A DNA stretch of 58,099 bases from JBJELF01 sp051879015. GTDB taxonomy: Bacteria > Bacillota > Clostridia > Lachnospirales > Lachnospiraceae. A program made the position numbers and the translations under genes. This document shows, one piece after another, positions 1 to 7,422 of the stretch. The stretch covers positions 1 through 58,099 of the forward strand of contig JBJELF010000063.1 in NCBI GenBank assembly GCA_051879015.1, in the 5' to 3' direction. The notes below the pieces were generated by a model, which was not told the DNA's origin, made no database searches, and was given only the letters and a program-made list of their open reading frames with translations. Numbering within the stretch: the first letter of the stretch is position 1; every line of letters begins with the position of its first letter.

Positions 1-27
1 TATATAAGAAAAAAATTAAAAAAACAC

Positions 28-56
28 TTGCATTTCGAAATAGTATATGCTAAAAT
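28..56 (+). promoter_or_regulatory. Promoter of rpsF-ssb-rpsR
   Basis: TTGCAT (28-33), a 17-bp spacer and TAAAAT (51-56) make a good vegetative promoter. It lies 80 bp before rpsF and leaves a leader of about 75 nt. Confidence 0.75.
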
Positions 57-65
57 GCATAGCTG

Positions 66-122
66 TGACGCGCCAACGTTCCTTGTTCTCCACTGAGATG
101 GAGGACCAATATTGACCGCGAG
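66..122 (+). ncRNA. Possible S6:S18-binding rpsF leader
   Basis: The rpsF 5' UTR folds into an 8-bp apical hairpin (85-92 with 99-106), a lower stem (CAACGTT around 74-80 with AATATTG around 108-114) and a CCG at 115-117 by the basal CGC/GCG pairing. Firmicute rpsF leaders are known to carry a structure with a CCG that the S6:S18 complex binds for autoregulation. The match is by eye only; the arrangement agrees but was not scored. Confidence 0.4.
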
Positions 123-135
123 GAGGTAAAGAAAG

Positions 136-423
136 ATGAATAAATATGAATTAGCTGTAGTGCTCAACGTAAAGCTCGAGGAAGAGGAAAGAGCAGCTCA
201 GATGACCAAAATCAGTGAATTAATCGCTCGTTTTGGTGGTGTTGTAACTAATGTTGATGAGGTAGGCAAAAAGAGATTGGCTTACGAGATTCAGAAAACA
301 AGAGAGGCTTATTACTACTTCGTACAGTTCGATGCACCTGCAACAGCACCAGCAGAAATCGAATCCCGTATGCGTATTATGGAACCAGTTATCAGATATC
401 TTTGCGTTAAGCAGGAAGCTTAA
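136..423 (+). CDS. rpsF: 30S ribosomal protein S6
   Basis: This 95-residue protein has the full length of bacterial S6. It opens with the family's MNKYELAVVL strand and carries the conserved KKRLAYEI and REAYYYFVQF segments that form the S6 ferredoxin-like fold. S6 binds S18 on the platform of the 30S subunit, and the S18 gene is two genes downstream. A GAGGAGG Shine-Dalgarno lies 8 bases before the ATG. It is the first gene of the rpsF-ssb-rpsR operon, with 22 bp to ssb. The identification is secure. Confidence 0.97.
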   Translation: MNKYELAVVLNVKLEEEERAAQMTKISELIARFGGVVTNVDEVGKKRLAYEIQKTREAYYYFVQFDAPATAPAEIESRMRIMEPVIRYLCVKQEA

Positions 424-445
424 TTAGAAAAGAGGTACAAGATAT

Positions 446-964
446 ATGAATAAAGTTATTTTAATGGGTCGTCTTACAAGAGAACCTGATATCAGATACT
501 CCAATAGTGGAGACAGACAGTTGGCCATCGCAAGATTTACTTTGGCAGTAGATCGAAGAAGAAGTTCAGGAAATAATAGTGAGAATACCGCAGACTTTAT
601 TCAGTGTGTAGCATTTGACCGTCAGGCAGAGTTTGCAGAGAAGTACCTGCATCAGGGTACCAAGATTGCCATGACTGGACGTATTCAGACAGGCAGTTAT
701 ACAAATAAAGATGGACAGCGAGTGTACACAACGGATGTAGTGGTAGAGGAAATGGAATTTGCAGAGAGCAAGGCAGCTGCGGAGAGAAATAATAGCGGCA
801 GCGGCTATCGCAATGACAATTACAATAACAACTACAATAGCAATTATGGCGGCGGCTATCAGCAGGCGGCCCCATCTTCCAGACCAGATCCATCCAATGC
901 ATTGAGTGATGGATTTATGAATATTCCAGATGGAGTGGAAGACGAACATTTACCATTTAATTAA
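446..964 (+). CDS. ssb: Single-stranded DNA-binding protein
   Basis: This 172-residue protein begins MNKVILMGRLTREPDIRY, the start of the SSB OB fold, which fills about residues 1-105. A low-complexity Gly/Asn/Tyr linker follows (about 110-150), including an NYNNNYNSNYGGGY-type stretch. The C-terminus is the acidic DEHLPFN tip that in this family recruits replication and repair proteins. It acts as a tetramer coating ssDNA at forks. The position between rpsF and rpsR is the classic Firmicute arrangement. The tip carries one extra Asn after the usual terminal Phe. Confidence 0.97.
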   Translation: MNKVILMGRLTREPDIRYSNSGDRQLAIARFTLAVDRRRSSGNNSENTADFIQCVAFDRQAEFAEKYLHQGTKIAMTGRIQTGSYTNKDGQRVYTTDVVVEEMEFAESKAAAERNNSGSGYRNDNYNNNYNSNYGGGYQQAAPSSRPDPSNALSDGFMNIPDGVEDEHLPFN

Positions 965-987
965 AGATATGATGAGGAGGCAATACC

Positions 988-1251
988 ATGGCATACACAA
1001 AAAATGAAAAGGCAGATTCTCCAATGAAGAGAAAGACCATTCGCAGAAGAAGAAAGGTTTGCGTATTCTGCGGCAAAGAAGCTGGAACAATTGATTATAA
1101 GAATGTAGGATTATTGAAGAGATATGTTTCCGAGAGAGGAAAGATTCTTCCAAGAAGAATTACTGGAAACTGTGCAAAGCATCAGAGAGCTTTGACTGTA
1201 GCTGTAAAGAGAGCTCGTCATATTGCATTGATGCCATACACCTTGGATTAA
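988..1251 (+). CDS. rpsR: 30S ribosomal protein S18
   Basis: The 87-residue protein has the S18 core RRRRKVCVFCGKE, IDYKN, and GKILPRRITGNCAKHQR near the end. The CVFC pair together with C and H in NCAKHQ gives four possible zinc ligands, so this is the zinc-binding form of S18 rather than the cysteine-free paralogue. It forms the platform of the 30S subunit with S6. A strong GAGGAGG lies upstream. It is the last gene of its operon and is followed directly by a terminator. Confidence 0.97.
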   Translation: MAYTKNEKADSPMKRKTIRRRRKVCVFCGKEAGTIDYKNVGLLKRYVSERGKILPRRITGNCAKHQRALTVAVKRARHIALMPYTLD

Positions 1252-1281
1252 TTTCAATTAGATTTATTTTAGACATGAGGG

Positions 1282-1322
1282 GCATAGCAGCTATGTAACA
1301 ATTAGCTGTTATGCTTTTTTTT
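1282..1322 (+). terminator. Terminator of the rpsF operon
   Basis: GCATAGCAGCTA (1282-1293) pairs with TAGCTGTTATGC (1303-1314) and is followed by a run of nine T. It is a textbook intrinsic terminator 30 bp after rpsR. Confidence 0.92.
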
Positions 1323-1366
1323 ATTCAAAAATAGTCCTTTTCAATCTAGTATAAAAATGTTATAAT

Positions 1367-1550
1367 ATGATACTAGGGTTAAAAGGTCATGCGTTTCATG
1401 TTTACATGAAACGGTGTGACTCTGGAGTATGCCAAAACATGAGAAAGCAGCCCCAATATGGCGGATTTTAAATGTTTTGGCGAGAGCACGAAGTGCGAAA
1501 TAATCCGTAGGTATCAAGGGGTCAAAATACTTTTTGCCCCCCAACATCAT
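1367..1550 (-). repeat. Dispersed palindromic element, full copy (copy 1)
   Basis: This 184-bp full-length copy is inverted relative to the copy at 54151. Its ends are ATGATACTAGGG and CCCCAACATCAT, imperfect inverted repeats of each other. Inside are three hairpins: a TTCATG/CATGAA stem at the left, a central stem of CCAAAACAT with ATGTTTTGG, and a GGGGTCAAAA-type stem at the right. No coding capacity is visible. A TATAAT box (1361-1366, with TTTTCA 17 bp upstream) abuts the element, so the element is probably the start of the gdpP 5' UTR. It fills most of the 369-bp gap between rpsR and gdpP. Confidence 0.85.
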
Positions 1551-1620
1551 AATAAAAAGTATATGTGTAGTTTGATAGCACAGCTACTTGTGATCTCATA
1601 GAGTAACATGGAGGATTGAT

Positions 1621-3684
1621 ATGGGAGATAAGAAGAAGTTGAAAGTAAAACTTAGGGGAAGCCTTCGGGCGAGCTTGTGGTGTTCACTTAGTTTTCTTTT
1701 ACTGTTTGTCATATTATTGGTTATATTATATAACATTGATGTGGCATCAGGATTAGTTGCGACATTATTTTTGGCAATGGGGATTATTGTGGCGGTGGCG
1801 ATTCAAAAGTTTGCGTCGGAGCATATTACAAAGGATTTGGTTTCTTTTGGAGCTGATTTTGCGCAAATACAGAAACAGCTGCTGAGGGAGATGTCTATTC
1901 CATATGGGTTGATTGATGAGAATGGAGAATTTCTATGGATGAATCAGGCTTTTGCGGATGCGTTAGAGACAACGAAATGGCGATTGGATTCTATCACAGA
2001 TGTATTTCCTCTCATTGACAGAGATGCACTTCCTGATGGTGATGAAAATAAGAAATTTCATGTCAAATATGGTCTGAAAGCTTTTCAAGTCGACATCAAG
2101 CGGGTGCCTATGACAGATATGATGGAGTCTATGGAAGAAATTGTGGACCATGGAGAGACCGAAGAAAACAATATTTATGCAGTGTACTTGACGGATGAAA
2201 CGGAGCTGCAGGTATATCAGAAAAAAAATGAGGAAGAAAAGCTGGTGGCAGGCTTTTTGTATATTGATAATTATGAGGATGCTCTCAACAGTGTGGATGA
2301 GGTAAGACGTTCTTTGTTGGTGGCTCTGATTGATCGAAAAGTCAATAAGTATGTCCATAATTATGGCGGTATTGCAAAAAAATTTGAAAAAGATAAATTT
2401 TTGTTGGTATTTCAGCAAAAAGATTTGAATGCTATGCAGGATGACCGTTTTTCTATTTTGGATGAAGTCAAGGATGTTAACATTGGAAACGATTTGTTTT
2501 TGACCTTGAGTTTTGGTATCGGTATCGGTGCAGACAGTTGTGAGGAAAATTTTCAGTTTGCTCACACAGCGATTGATTTGGCTTTAGGACGCGGCGGTGA
2601 TCAAGCGGTCATCAAGGAGGGGACAGAGTATCGTTTCTACGGTGGAAAAATACAAATGCAGGAGAAAAATACTCGTGTGAGAGCGCGTGTCAAGGCGCAG
2701 GCCATTCGTGAGCTGATTGAGACGAGGGATCAGGTTTTTATTATGGGACATCGCATTAGTGATGCAGATTGTATCGGTGCGGCTGTTGCCATGTATCGGG
2801 CGGCGAAATTTTCCAATAAGCGAGCATACATTGTTATCGGAGTAGTGACGAGCAGTGTCCAGCCTTTGATTGATCGTTTTTGTCAGTCTAGCGATTATGA
2901 GACAGATTTGTTTATCACAAAGGAGAGAGCATTAGAATTAATTCGTCCGGAGTCATTGTTGATTGTCGTTGATACCAATCGTCCAACTTATACAGAATGT
3001 CCGGAGCTGCTGCAGCATACGAAAAATATTGTAGTTTTGGACCATCATAGACGTCCCCAGGATTCCATTGAAAATGCCATGTTATCTTATGTAGAGCCCT
3101 ATGCTTCGTCTGCCAGCGAGATGGCTGTGGAAATTTTGCAGTACTATGCAGACAATGTAAAGCTAAAGGTCTTAGAGGCAGATGCGATTTACTCGGGTAT
3201 TGTAGTGGATACTCAGAATTTTATTAATAAGACGGGCATTCATACTTTTGAGGCAGCTGCTTATCTGAGAAAATTTGGTGCGGATGTAACCCGTGTGAGA
3301 AAGATGTTCCGTGATTCTATGGAGGATTACCGGGCAAAGGCAGAGACGGTGCGCAATGCGGAAGTCTTTGAAAATGCGTTTGCAATTAGTATCTGTCCGG
3401 CGGACATGGTAGACAGTCCTACGATTGTAGCGTCTCAGGCGGCAAATGAGCTGTTGGATATTCGAGGAATGAAGGCTTCTTTTGTTCTTACCGAATACAA
3501 CAATTTGATTTATATCAGTGCTCGGGCTATTGATGAAGTGAATGTGCAGATTATCATGGAAAAGCTTGGAGGCGGCGGTCATATCGGTATGGCGGGTGCG
3601 CAGCTGTCAGATATCAGCCTTGAAGATGCAAAGGAGCTGGTGAAGAAAACTGTGCAGAATATGATAAAAAATAAAGAGATTTAA
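1621..3684 (+). CDS. gdpP: Cyclic-di-AMP phosphodiesterase (GdpP/YybT family)
   Basis: The 687-residue protein has the GdpP layout: two N-terminal membrane helices (about 15-65), a PAS-like domain (about 85-150, with IPYGLIDENGEFLWMN), a degenerate GGDEF domain (about 200-320) and a C-terminal DHH/DHHA1 phosphoesterase. Metal motifs are visible: GHRISDADCIGA (about 374), VVDTNRP (about 449), VLDHHRR (about 472), GIVVDTQNF (about 526) and GGGGHIGMAG (about 650). The family hydrolyses c-di-AMP to pApA and so controls potassium and cell-wall balance. The GGDEF motif itself is absent, as expected for this family. The gdpP-rplI-dnaB order matches that of many Firmicutes. The start follows CATGGAGGATTG. 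Confidence 0.93.
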   Translation: MGDKKKLKVKLRGSLRASLWCSLSFLLLFVILLVILYNIDVASGLVATLFLAMGIIVAVAIQKFASEHITKDLVSFGADFAQIQKQLLREMSIPYGLIDENGEFLWMNQAFADALETTKWRLDSITDVFPLIDRDALPDGDENKKFHVKYGLKAFQVDIKRVPMTDMMESMEEIVDHGETEENNIYAVYLTDETELQVYQKKNEEEKLVAGFLYIDNYEDALNSVDEVRRSLLVALIDRKVNKYVHNYGGIAKKFEKDKFLLVFQQKDLNAMQDDRFSILDEVKDVNIGNDLFLTLSFGIGIGADSCEENFQFAHTAIDLALGRGGDQAVIKEGTEYRFYGGKIQMQEKNTRVRARVKAQAIRELIETRDQVFIMGHRISDADCIGAAVAMYRAAKFSNKRAYIVIGVVTSSVQPLIDRFCQSSDYETDLFITKERALELIRPESLLIVVDTNRPTYTECPELLQHTKNIVVLDHHRRPQDSIENAMLSYVEPYASSASEMAVEILQYYADNVKLKVLEADAIYSGIVVDTQNFINKTGIHTFEAAAYLRKFGADVTRVRKMFRDSMEDYRAKAETVRNAEVFENAFAISICPADMVDSPTIVASQAANELLDIRGMKASFVLTEYNNLIYISARAIDEVNVQIIMEKLGGGGHIGMAGAQLSDISLEDAKELVKKTVQNMIKNKEI

Positions 3685-3724
3685 TCAAGAAAAAGCAATT
3701 ATTATTGAATGGAGGTTATAGATT

Positions 3725-4174
3725 ATGGAAGTAATTTTGTTAGAAGATGTAAAGACTGTTGGGAAAAAGGGAGAGATTGTGACGGTCAGTGACGGATATG
3801 CAAGAAATGTATTGTTCCGCAAAAATTTGGCATTAGAGGCAACTAAGAAGAATATCAATGATTTGAAATTAAAGAAGGCGAATGAGGATCGCAAGGAAGC
3901 TGCTCGTGTGGCAGAGGCTCAGGCTTTGGCTGAAAATCTGAAGGATAAAGCTGTCATTTTGTCCATTAAATGCGGTGAAGGCGGCAGAACCTTCGGTTCT
4001 GTTTCCACAAAGGAAATTGCCAGCGCAGTGACTAGTCAATTAGGCTACGATATTGACAAAAAGAAAATGGTTTTGAATGATCCAATTCGTGCCGTGGGTG
4101 TGTATCGTGTACCGGTGAAGCTGTACAAAAATGTGACAGGTGAGTTGGTTGTAAAAGTACAGGAGCAAAAGTAA
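3725..4174 (+). CDS. rplI: 50S ribosomal protein L9
   Basis: The 149-residue protein is full-length L9. It shows the N-terminal RNA-binding signature MEVILLEDVKTVGKKGEIV and GYARNVLFRKNLALEAT, a long central helix (about 45-75), and a C-terminal domain ending VPVKLYKNVTGELVVKV. L9 binds 23S rRNA at the base of the L1 stalk and affects translational fidelity. It is 40 bp after gdpP with a GGAGG site, in one operon with gdpP and dnaB. Confidence 0.97.
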   Translation: MEVILLEDVKTVGKKGEIVTVSDGYARNVLFRKNLALEATKKNINDLKLKKANEDRKEAARVAEAQALAENLKDKAVILSIKCGEGGRTFGSVSTKEIASAVTSQLGYDIDKKKMVLNDPIRAVGVYRVPVKLYKNVTGELVVKVQEQK

Positions 4175-4248
4175 ATAGATAGATTGCATGATGCATAGGG
4201 CAGAGCGTGCAAGCGTTCGATTTACAAGATTAGAAAGGAGGCAATGAA

Positions 4249-5601
4249 TTGGACGAGGAACTGATCAAGCGAACGCTTCCCCATAGTGAAGAAGCAGAAA
4301 AGTCCGTTATTGCTTCCATGATGATGGACAGGGAAGCTGTTATGGTGGCTGCAGATATTCTCAAAGCCAATGATTTTTATCAGAGTCAGTATGGCATCAT
4401 TTTTGAAACTATCTGCGAGCTGTTTAATGAGGGTAAGCCGACTGATTTGGTGACCCTGCAGGATAGATTGAAGATGAAGGATGTGGCACCAGAGATTAGC
4501 TCTGTGGAATTTTTTCGTGATATTTTGAATACCGTTTTTACTTCTGCCAATGTAAAGTATTATGCAGAGATTGTAGCGGACAAGGCACTCTTACGGAGAT
4601 TGATTAAGACCAGCGAAGAGATTGCCAATGATTGTTATCTTGGAAAAGAGCCCACGGATAGTATTCTTGCCAAGACAGAAAAAAATATTTTTGATGTATT
4701 AGAGCGAAGAAACACAGGTAATTATGTACCGATTCGTGATGTGGTTATCAATGTCATTAACCAGATTGAAAAGGCTGCGAAAAGCAACTCAACTGTGACG
4801 GGAATACCAACTGGATTTACCGATTTGGACTATCGTACCTCAGGTATGCAGCCATCGGATTTGGTTTTGATTGCGGCCAGACCTTCTATGGGTAAGACTG
4901 CCTTTGAGTTGAATCTGGCTTACCATATGGCAGTAAAAAATAATTATCCAACGGTGATTTTCAGTTTGGAAATGTCGAAGGAGCAGCTAATGAATCGTAT
5001 GTTAGCTATGGATTCTAGAGTAGACAGTCAGACACTGCGTATTGGAAATTTGTCCGAGCATGACTGGGACAGCGTGGTGGAGAGCTCAGGTGTGCTGGCA
5101 AATTCAAAGCTGATTATTGACGATACGCCAGGAATCTCGATTACGGAGCTTCGTTCTAAGTGTAGAAAGTATAAGCTGGAGCATGGAATTGCAGTAATTA
5201 TTATTGATTATCTGCAGTTAATGACAGGAAGCGGCAGTAAGAGCAGCAGTGACAGCAGGCAGCAGGAAATTTCCGAAATTTCTCGTTCTTTGAAGGCATT
5301 GGCGAGAGAGCTTCATGTGCCGGTGATTGCATTGTCTCAGTTAAGCCGTGCCTGCGAGTCTAGACAGGATCATCGTCCTATGCTTTCAGATTTGCGTGAG
5401 TCAGGCGCAATTGAGCAGGATGCGGATGTGGTGATGTTCTTATACCGTGATGATTACTATAACAAGAATACCGAGAAAAAGGGAATTGCGGAAGTTATTA
5501 TTGCGAAGCAGAGAAATGGTCCGATTGGAACCATTGAGTTGGCATGGATGCCGCAGTACACGAAGTTTGGAAATTTGGATCAAACACGACGAGAACATTA
5601 A
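4249..5601 (+). CDS. dnaB: Replicative DNA helicase DnaB
   Basis: The 450-residue protein has an N-terminal helical domain (LPHSEEAEKSVIASMMMD) and a RecA-like motor. The Walker A is ARPSMGKTAF (about 208) and the Walker B region is IIIDYLQLM (about 318). The downstream SRSLKALARELHVPVIALSQLSR and DLRESGAIEQDADVV motifs are standard. The hexamer unwinds DNA ahead of the replisome. The start is TTG, with AAAGGAGG 8 bases upstream; an ATG five bases earlier is in another frame. Intein-free and full length. Confidence 0.96.
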   Translation: MDEELIKRTLPHSEEAEKSVIASMMMDREAVMVAADILKANDFYQSQYGIIFETICELFNEGKPTDLVTLQDRLKMKDVAPEISSVEFFRDILNTVFTSANVKYYAEIVADKALLRRLIKTSEEIANDCYLGKEPTDSILAKTEKNIFDVLERRNTGNYVPIRDVVINVINQIEKAAKSNSTVTGIPTGFTDLDYRTSGMQPSDLVLIAARPSMGKTAFELNLAYHMAVKNNYPTVIFSLEMSKEQLMNRMLAMDSRVDSQTLRIGNLSEHDWDSVVESSGVLANSKLIIDDTPGISITELRSKCRKYKLEHGIAVIIIDYLQLMTGSGSKSSSDSRQQEISEISRSLKALARELHVPVIALSQLSRACESRQDHRPMLSDLRESGAIEQDADVVMFLYRDDYYNKNTEKKGIAEVIIAKQRNGPIGTIELAWMPQYTKFGNLDQTRREH

Positions 5602-5632
5602 GGAGATATTCCATGAGGGGATATCTCCTTAA
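5598..5632 (+). terminator. Terminator after dnaB
   Basis: TTAAGGAGATAT (5598-5609) is a perfect inverted match to ATATCTCCTTAA (5621-5632). The 5' arm overlaps the dnaB stop codon. The following tract is only moderately T-rich, so efficiency is uncertain. Confidence 0.65.
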
Positions 5633-5660
5633 TTATTATCTTATGATGTGAAACACAAAA

Positions 5661-5706
5661 CAAAAACTGCCACCTTTTCGATGTTTATCATGAGGGCGGC
5701 AGTTCT
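5661..5706 (-). terminator. Terminator of mecA (minus strand)
   Basis: On the minus strand AACTGCCGCC (5695-5704) pairs with GGTGGCAGTT (5665-5674) and is followed by TTTTG. It sits just past the mecA stop and faces the dnaB terminator. Confidence 0.8.
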
Positions 5707-5714
5707 ATTGTTAT

Positions 5715-6401
5715 TCACAATTTTTTCAATTGCTCAAGGGCATCGTTTGGAATGATAAGCTGTAAATGCTCTTGGCAGTAGGCTTCACTTGGAATTCTTG
5801 GGTGAATACAGGTGTATTCTGCCATAAGTGGTGGAAGATACTCGGTGTTGACTGTATTGGCAGGGTGAAGAATTAGATAGTAGCAGTCTTTTCGGATATC
5901 TCGATATAAGGTGCTGGTTCCACGGTAGCGAAAGCAAATGGCCTTGGCGGCTTGGCTGACTTCTTCCAAGCAAGAAAAAGCAAAAATATGAGCCGTTTGG
6001 GAAGAAGTTGTTTCGCAGGTAGAGAGCGATTCAGGCTGAGATGGGAATAGTTCTAAGTCGTCTTCCTCATCAAAATAGTCCATAGTGTCATCATAGTCTA
6101 GTGTCTCAAGCTGGCTTGGTGCAAATCGGGCAAAACGTGTGTCAAGTTCATCGGCCTCATCGATGCGAGTGATAATCAGAATCATGCGGTCATTCTCGAG
6201 AGGAATGGTTTCTATCATCAAGGGAATATTTTGGGCATAAAAATCTAATTCATATCCAGCCTTTTGCAACATTTCCTTAAAAAGTGCTTTGGCTTTTTCA
6301 CTGCCATAGGAGAGTTCGAAGGGGCGAATGTTTCGGGCCTGTAAGTCAGTACTTTCTAAAATACAGTGGATTTGATTTTCACTGATACGTTCCAATTTCA
6401 C
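5715..6401 (-). CDS. mecA: Adaptor protein MecA (ClpC adaptor family)
   Basis: The protein (about 228 residues) begins KLERISENQIHCILESTDL, then FELSYGSEKAKALFKEMLQ and IPLMIETIPL, the N-terminal domain of clostridial MecA. An acidic central linker (DDTMDYFDEEDDLELF) follows, then a C-terminal domain (about 130-228) that in the family binds ClpC. MecA delivers substrates to ClpCP. A GTG nine bases upstream (6410) is also in frame, but it sits only one base after AAAGGA, whereas GTG at 6401 has normal spacing and matches the family's usual N-terminus. Monocistronic between two terminated units. Confidence 0.85.
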   Translation of the reverse strand: MKLERISENQIHCILESTDLQARNIRPFELSYGSEKAKALFKEMLQKAGYELDFYAQNIPLMIETIPLENDRMILIITRIDEADELDTRFARFAPSQLETLDYDDTMDYFDEEDDLELFPSQPESLSTCETTSSQTAHIFAFSCLEEVSQAAKAICFRYRGTSTLYRDIRKDCYYLILHPANTVNTEYLPPLMAEYTCIHPRIPSEAYCQEHLQLIIPNDALEQLKKL

Positions 6402-6979
6402 TGGAATCACATCCTTTCTATGGTAGATGGGTAGTAATATGAAACCACAAGCTTTTCCACGCAGGAAAAAAGGGGAAGTTCCATATACTATTAGTCTATG
6501 CTAAAGTATAGCAGAAATATGAGTTTATGCAAGAAAAAAATCTTTTTTTTAAAGTATAGAATATACTCTGGACTCAAATATAGGATGGGAAAAGTATGGA
6601 ACAAAAAGTTAAAAGAAAGTGAATTTCACACTTATAGAGAGAAAAATACGTAAAAAATACAAAATAAAGAGAATTTTGGAAAAATAGCACTTGAATTTTT
6701 AGAAAAAAAGTTTATTTTGGGATTAAGAGGAACTGAAATCCAAAAAATCAGGGAGAGAGGACTCAGACCTCGAATGATTCATCGCTTAGTTAGGCTGTCT
6801 TATTTTAAGTGGTTCCGCTTTAGGAAAAAGGGAGAGTACAAAAAAGAAGGAGCAAACAAGTGGGTGAATAGGAAAGATTGTCAAAAGGTACCTCATCCGC
6901 AAAATCTGCAGGGAATGGCAGCGCGTTACAATTACCTTCGAGAGGTTAACAACAGATTTTTGCAAGGGGGCATGAACTT
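6402..6979. other. Long intergenic region with no clear gene
   Basis: About 575 bp. The first part (about 6520-6720) is very A/T-rich with many A runs. The rest (6720-6980) is of normal composition with small inverted repeats such as GAGG/CCTC near 6758 and AAGTGG/CCGCTT near 6810. An open frame at 6717-7040 has no SD, has unlikely composition and runs into the next gene. The stretch may hold the promoter and leader of the 6980 gene or a small RNA; nothing specific is recognised. Confidence 0.4.
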
Positions 6980-7234
6980 ATGGAGAAACAATATCGAACA
7001 CTCACAAGAGAAGAGAAACGATTGTGCGAGCCTTTTATAAGGGAATTGAAGCAGTATGAGGCTCAGGGAGTAGCTGTAACTTTGCAGGGAAAAGTGTATG
7101 CGCCAGAGGAAGTGGCAGCTACTTGTCTTATCTTAGAGAGAGGACAATACATGGGCGACTATATTGTGGAAGATGGACGGTTGGTGGAATTACGTTTTGA
7201 CAGGGTAGAAAATAAACTGACGGACGAAGATTAA
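6980..7234 (+). CDS. Small hypothetical protein (84 aa)
   Basis: An 84-residue soluble protein of charged composition, starting MEKQYRTLTREEKRLCEPF. It has no signal peptide, membrane helix or cysteine motif. The pattern (an N-terminal helix, then VAVTLQGKVYAPEEV and YIVEDGRLVELRFDRV strands) suggests a compact alpha/beta fold. It has a clear AGGGGGC site 8 bases before the ATG and is followed by its own terminator, so it is probably real and monocistronic. Function is not recognised. Confidence 0.65.
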   Translation: MEKQYRTLTREEKRLCEPFIRELKQYEAQGVAVTLQGKVYAPEEVAATCLILERGQYMGDYIVEDGRLVELRFDRVENKLTDED

Positions 7235-7325
7235 AAAATACAGTTTCATTTAACAAGTATATCATGTCTGACAAATCGGATGTCAGGAAATGTCATCGTG
7301 GTGCTGAGTTGATGATAGAATGCCC

Positions 7326-7358
7326 GCGGCAGTTATCGTGTGATAGCTGCCGCATCTT
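7326..7358 (+). terminator. Terminator after the 84-aa gene
   Basis: GCGGCAGTTATC (7326-7337) pairs with GATAGCTGCCGC (7342-7353) around a four-base loop. The 3' tract is short (ATCTTGATTG), so termination may be partial. Confidence 0.65.
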
Positions 7359-7367
7359 GATTGTTGC

Positions 7368-7397
7368 TTGACGAAGCTTTTGTGTTCAGTATATAAT
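7368..7397 (+). promoter_or_regulatory. Promoter of the GH18 gene
   Basis: TTGACG (7368-7373), an 18-bp spacer and TATAAT (7392-7397) lie 26 bp before the ATG. The leader is therefore very short. Confidence 0.7.
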
Positions 7398-7422
7398 GGA
7401 GCATGAAAGGATGTGAGATATT

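Noticed and set aside
566..949. Minus-strand frames opposite ssb
   Set aside because: Shadow of the ssb coding strand with biased composition and no ribosome site.
4244..4248. ATG start for dnaB
   Set aside because: The ATG five bases upstream is in another frame; TTG at 4249 has the correct frame and SD distance.
6717..7040. Open frame of 107 codons before the 84-aa gene
   Set aside because: Start codon has no ribosome site, composition is unlikely, and it overlaps the much better gene at 6980 in another frame.
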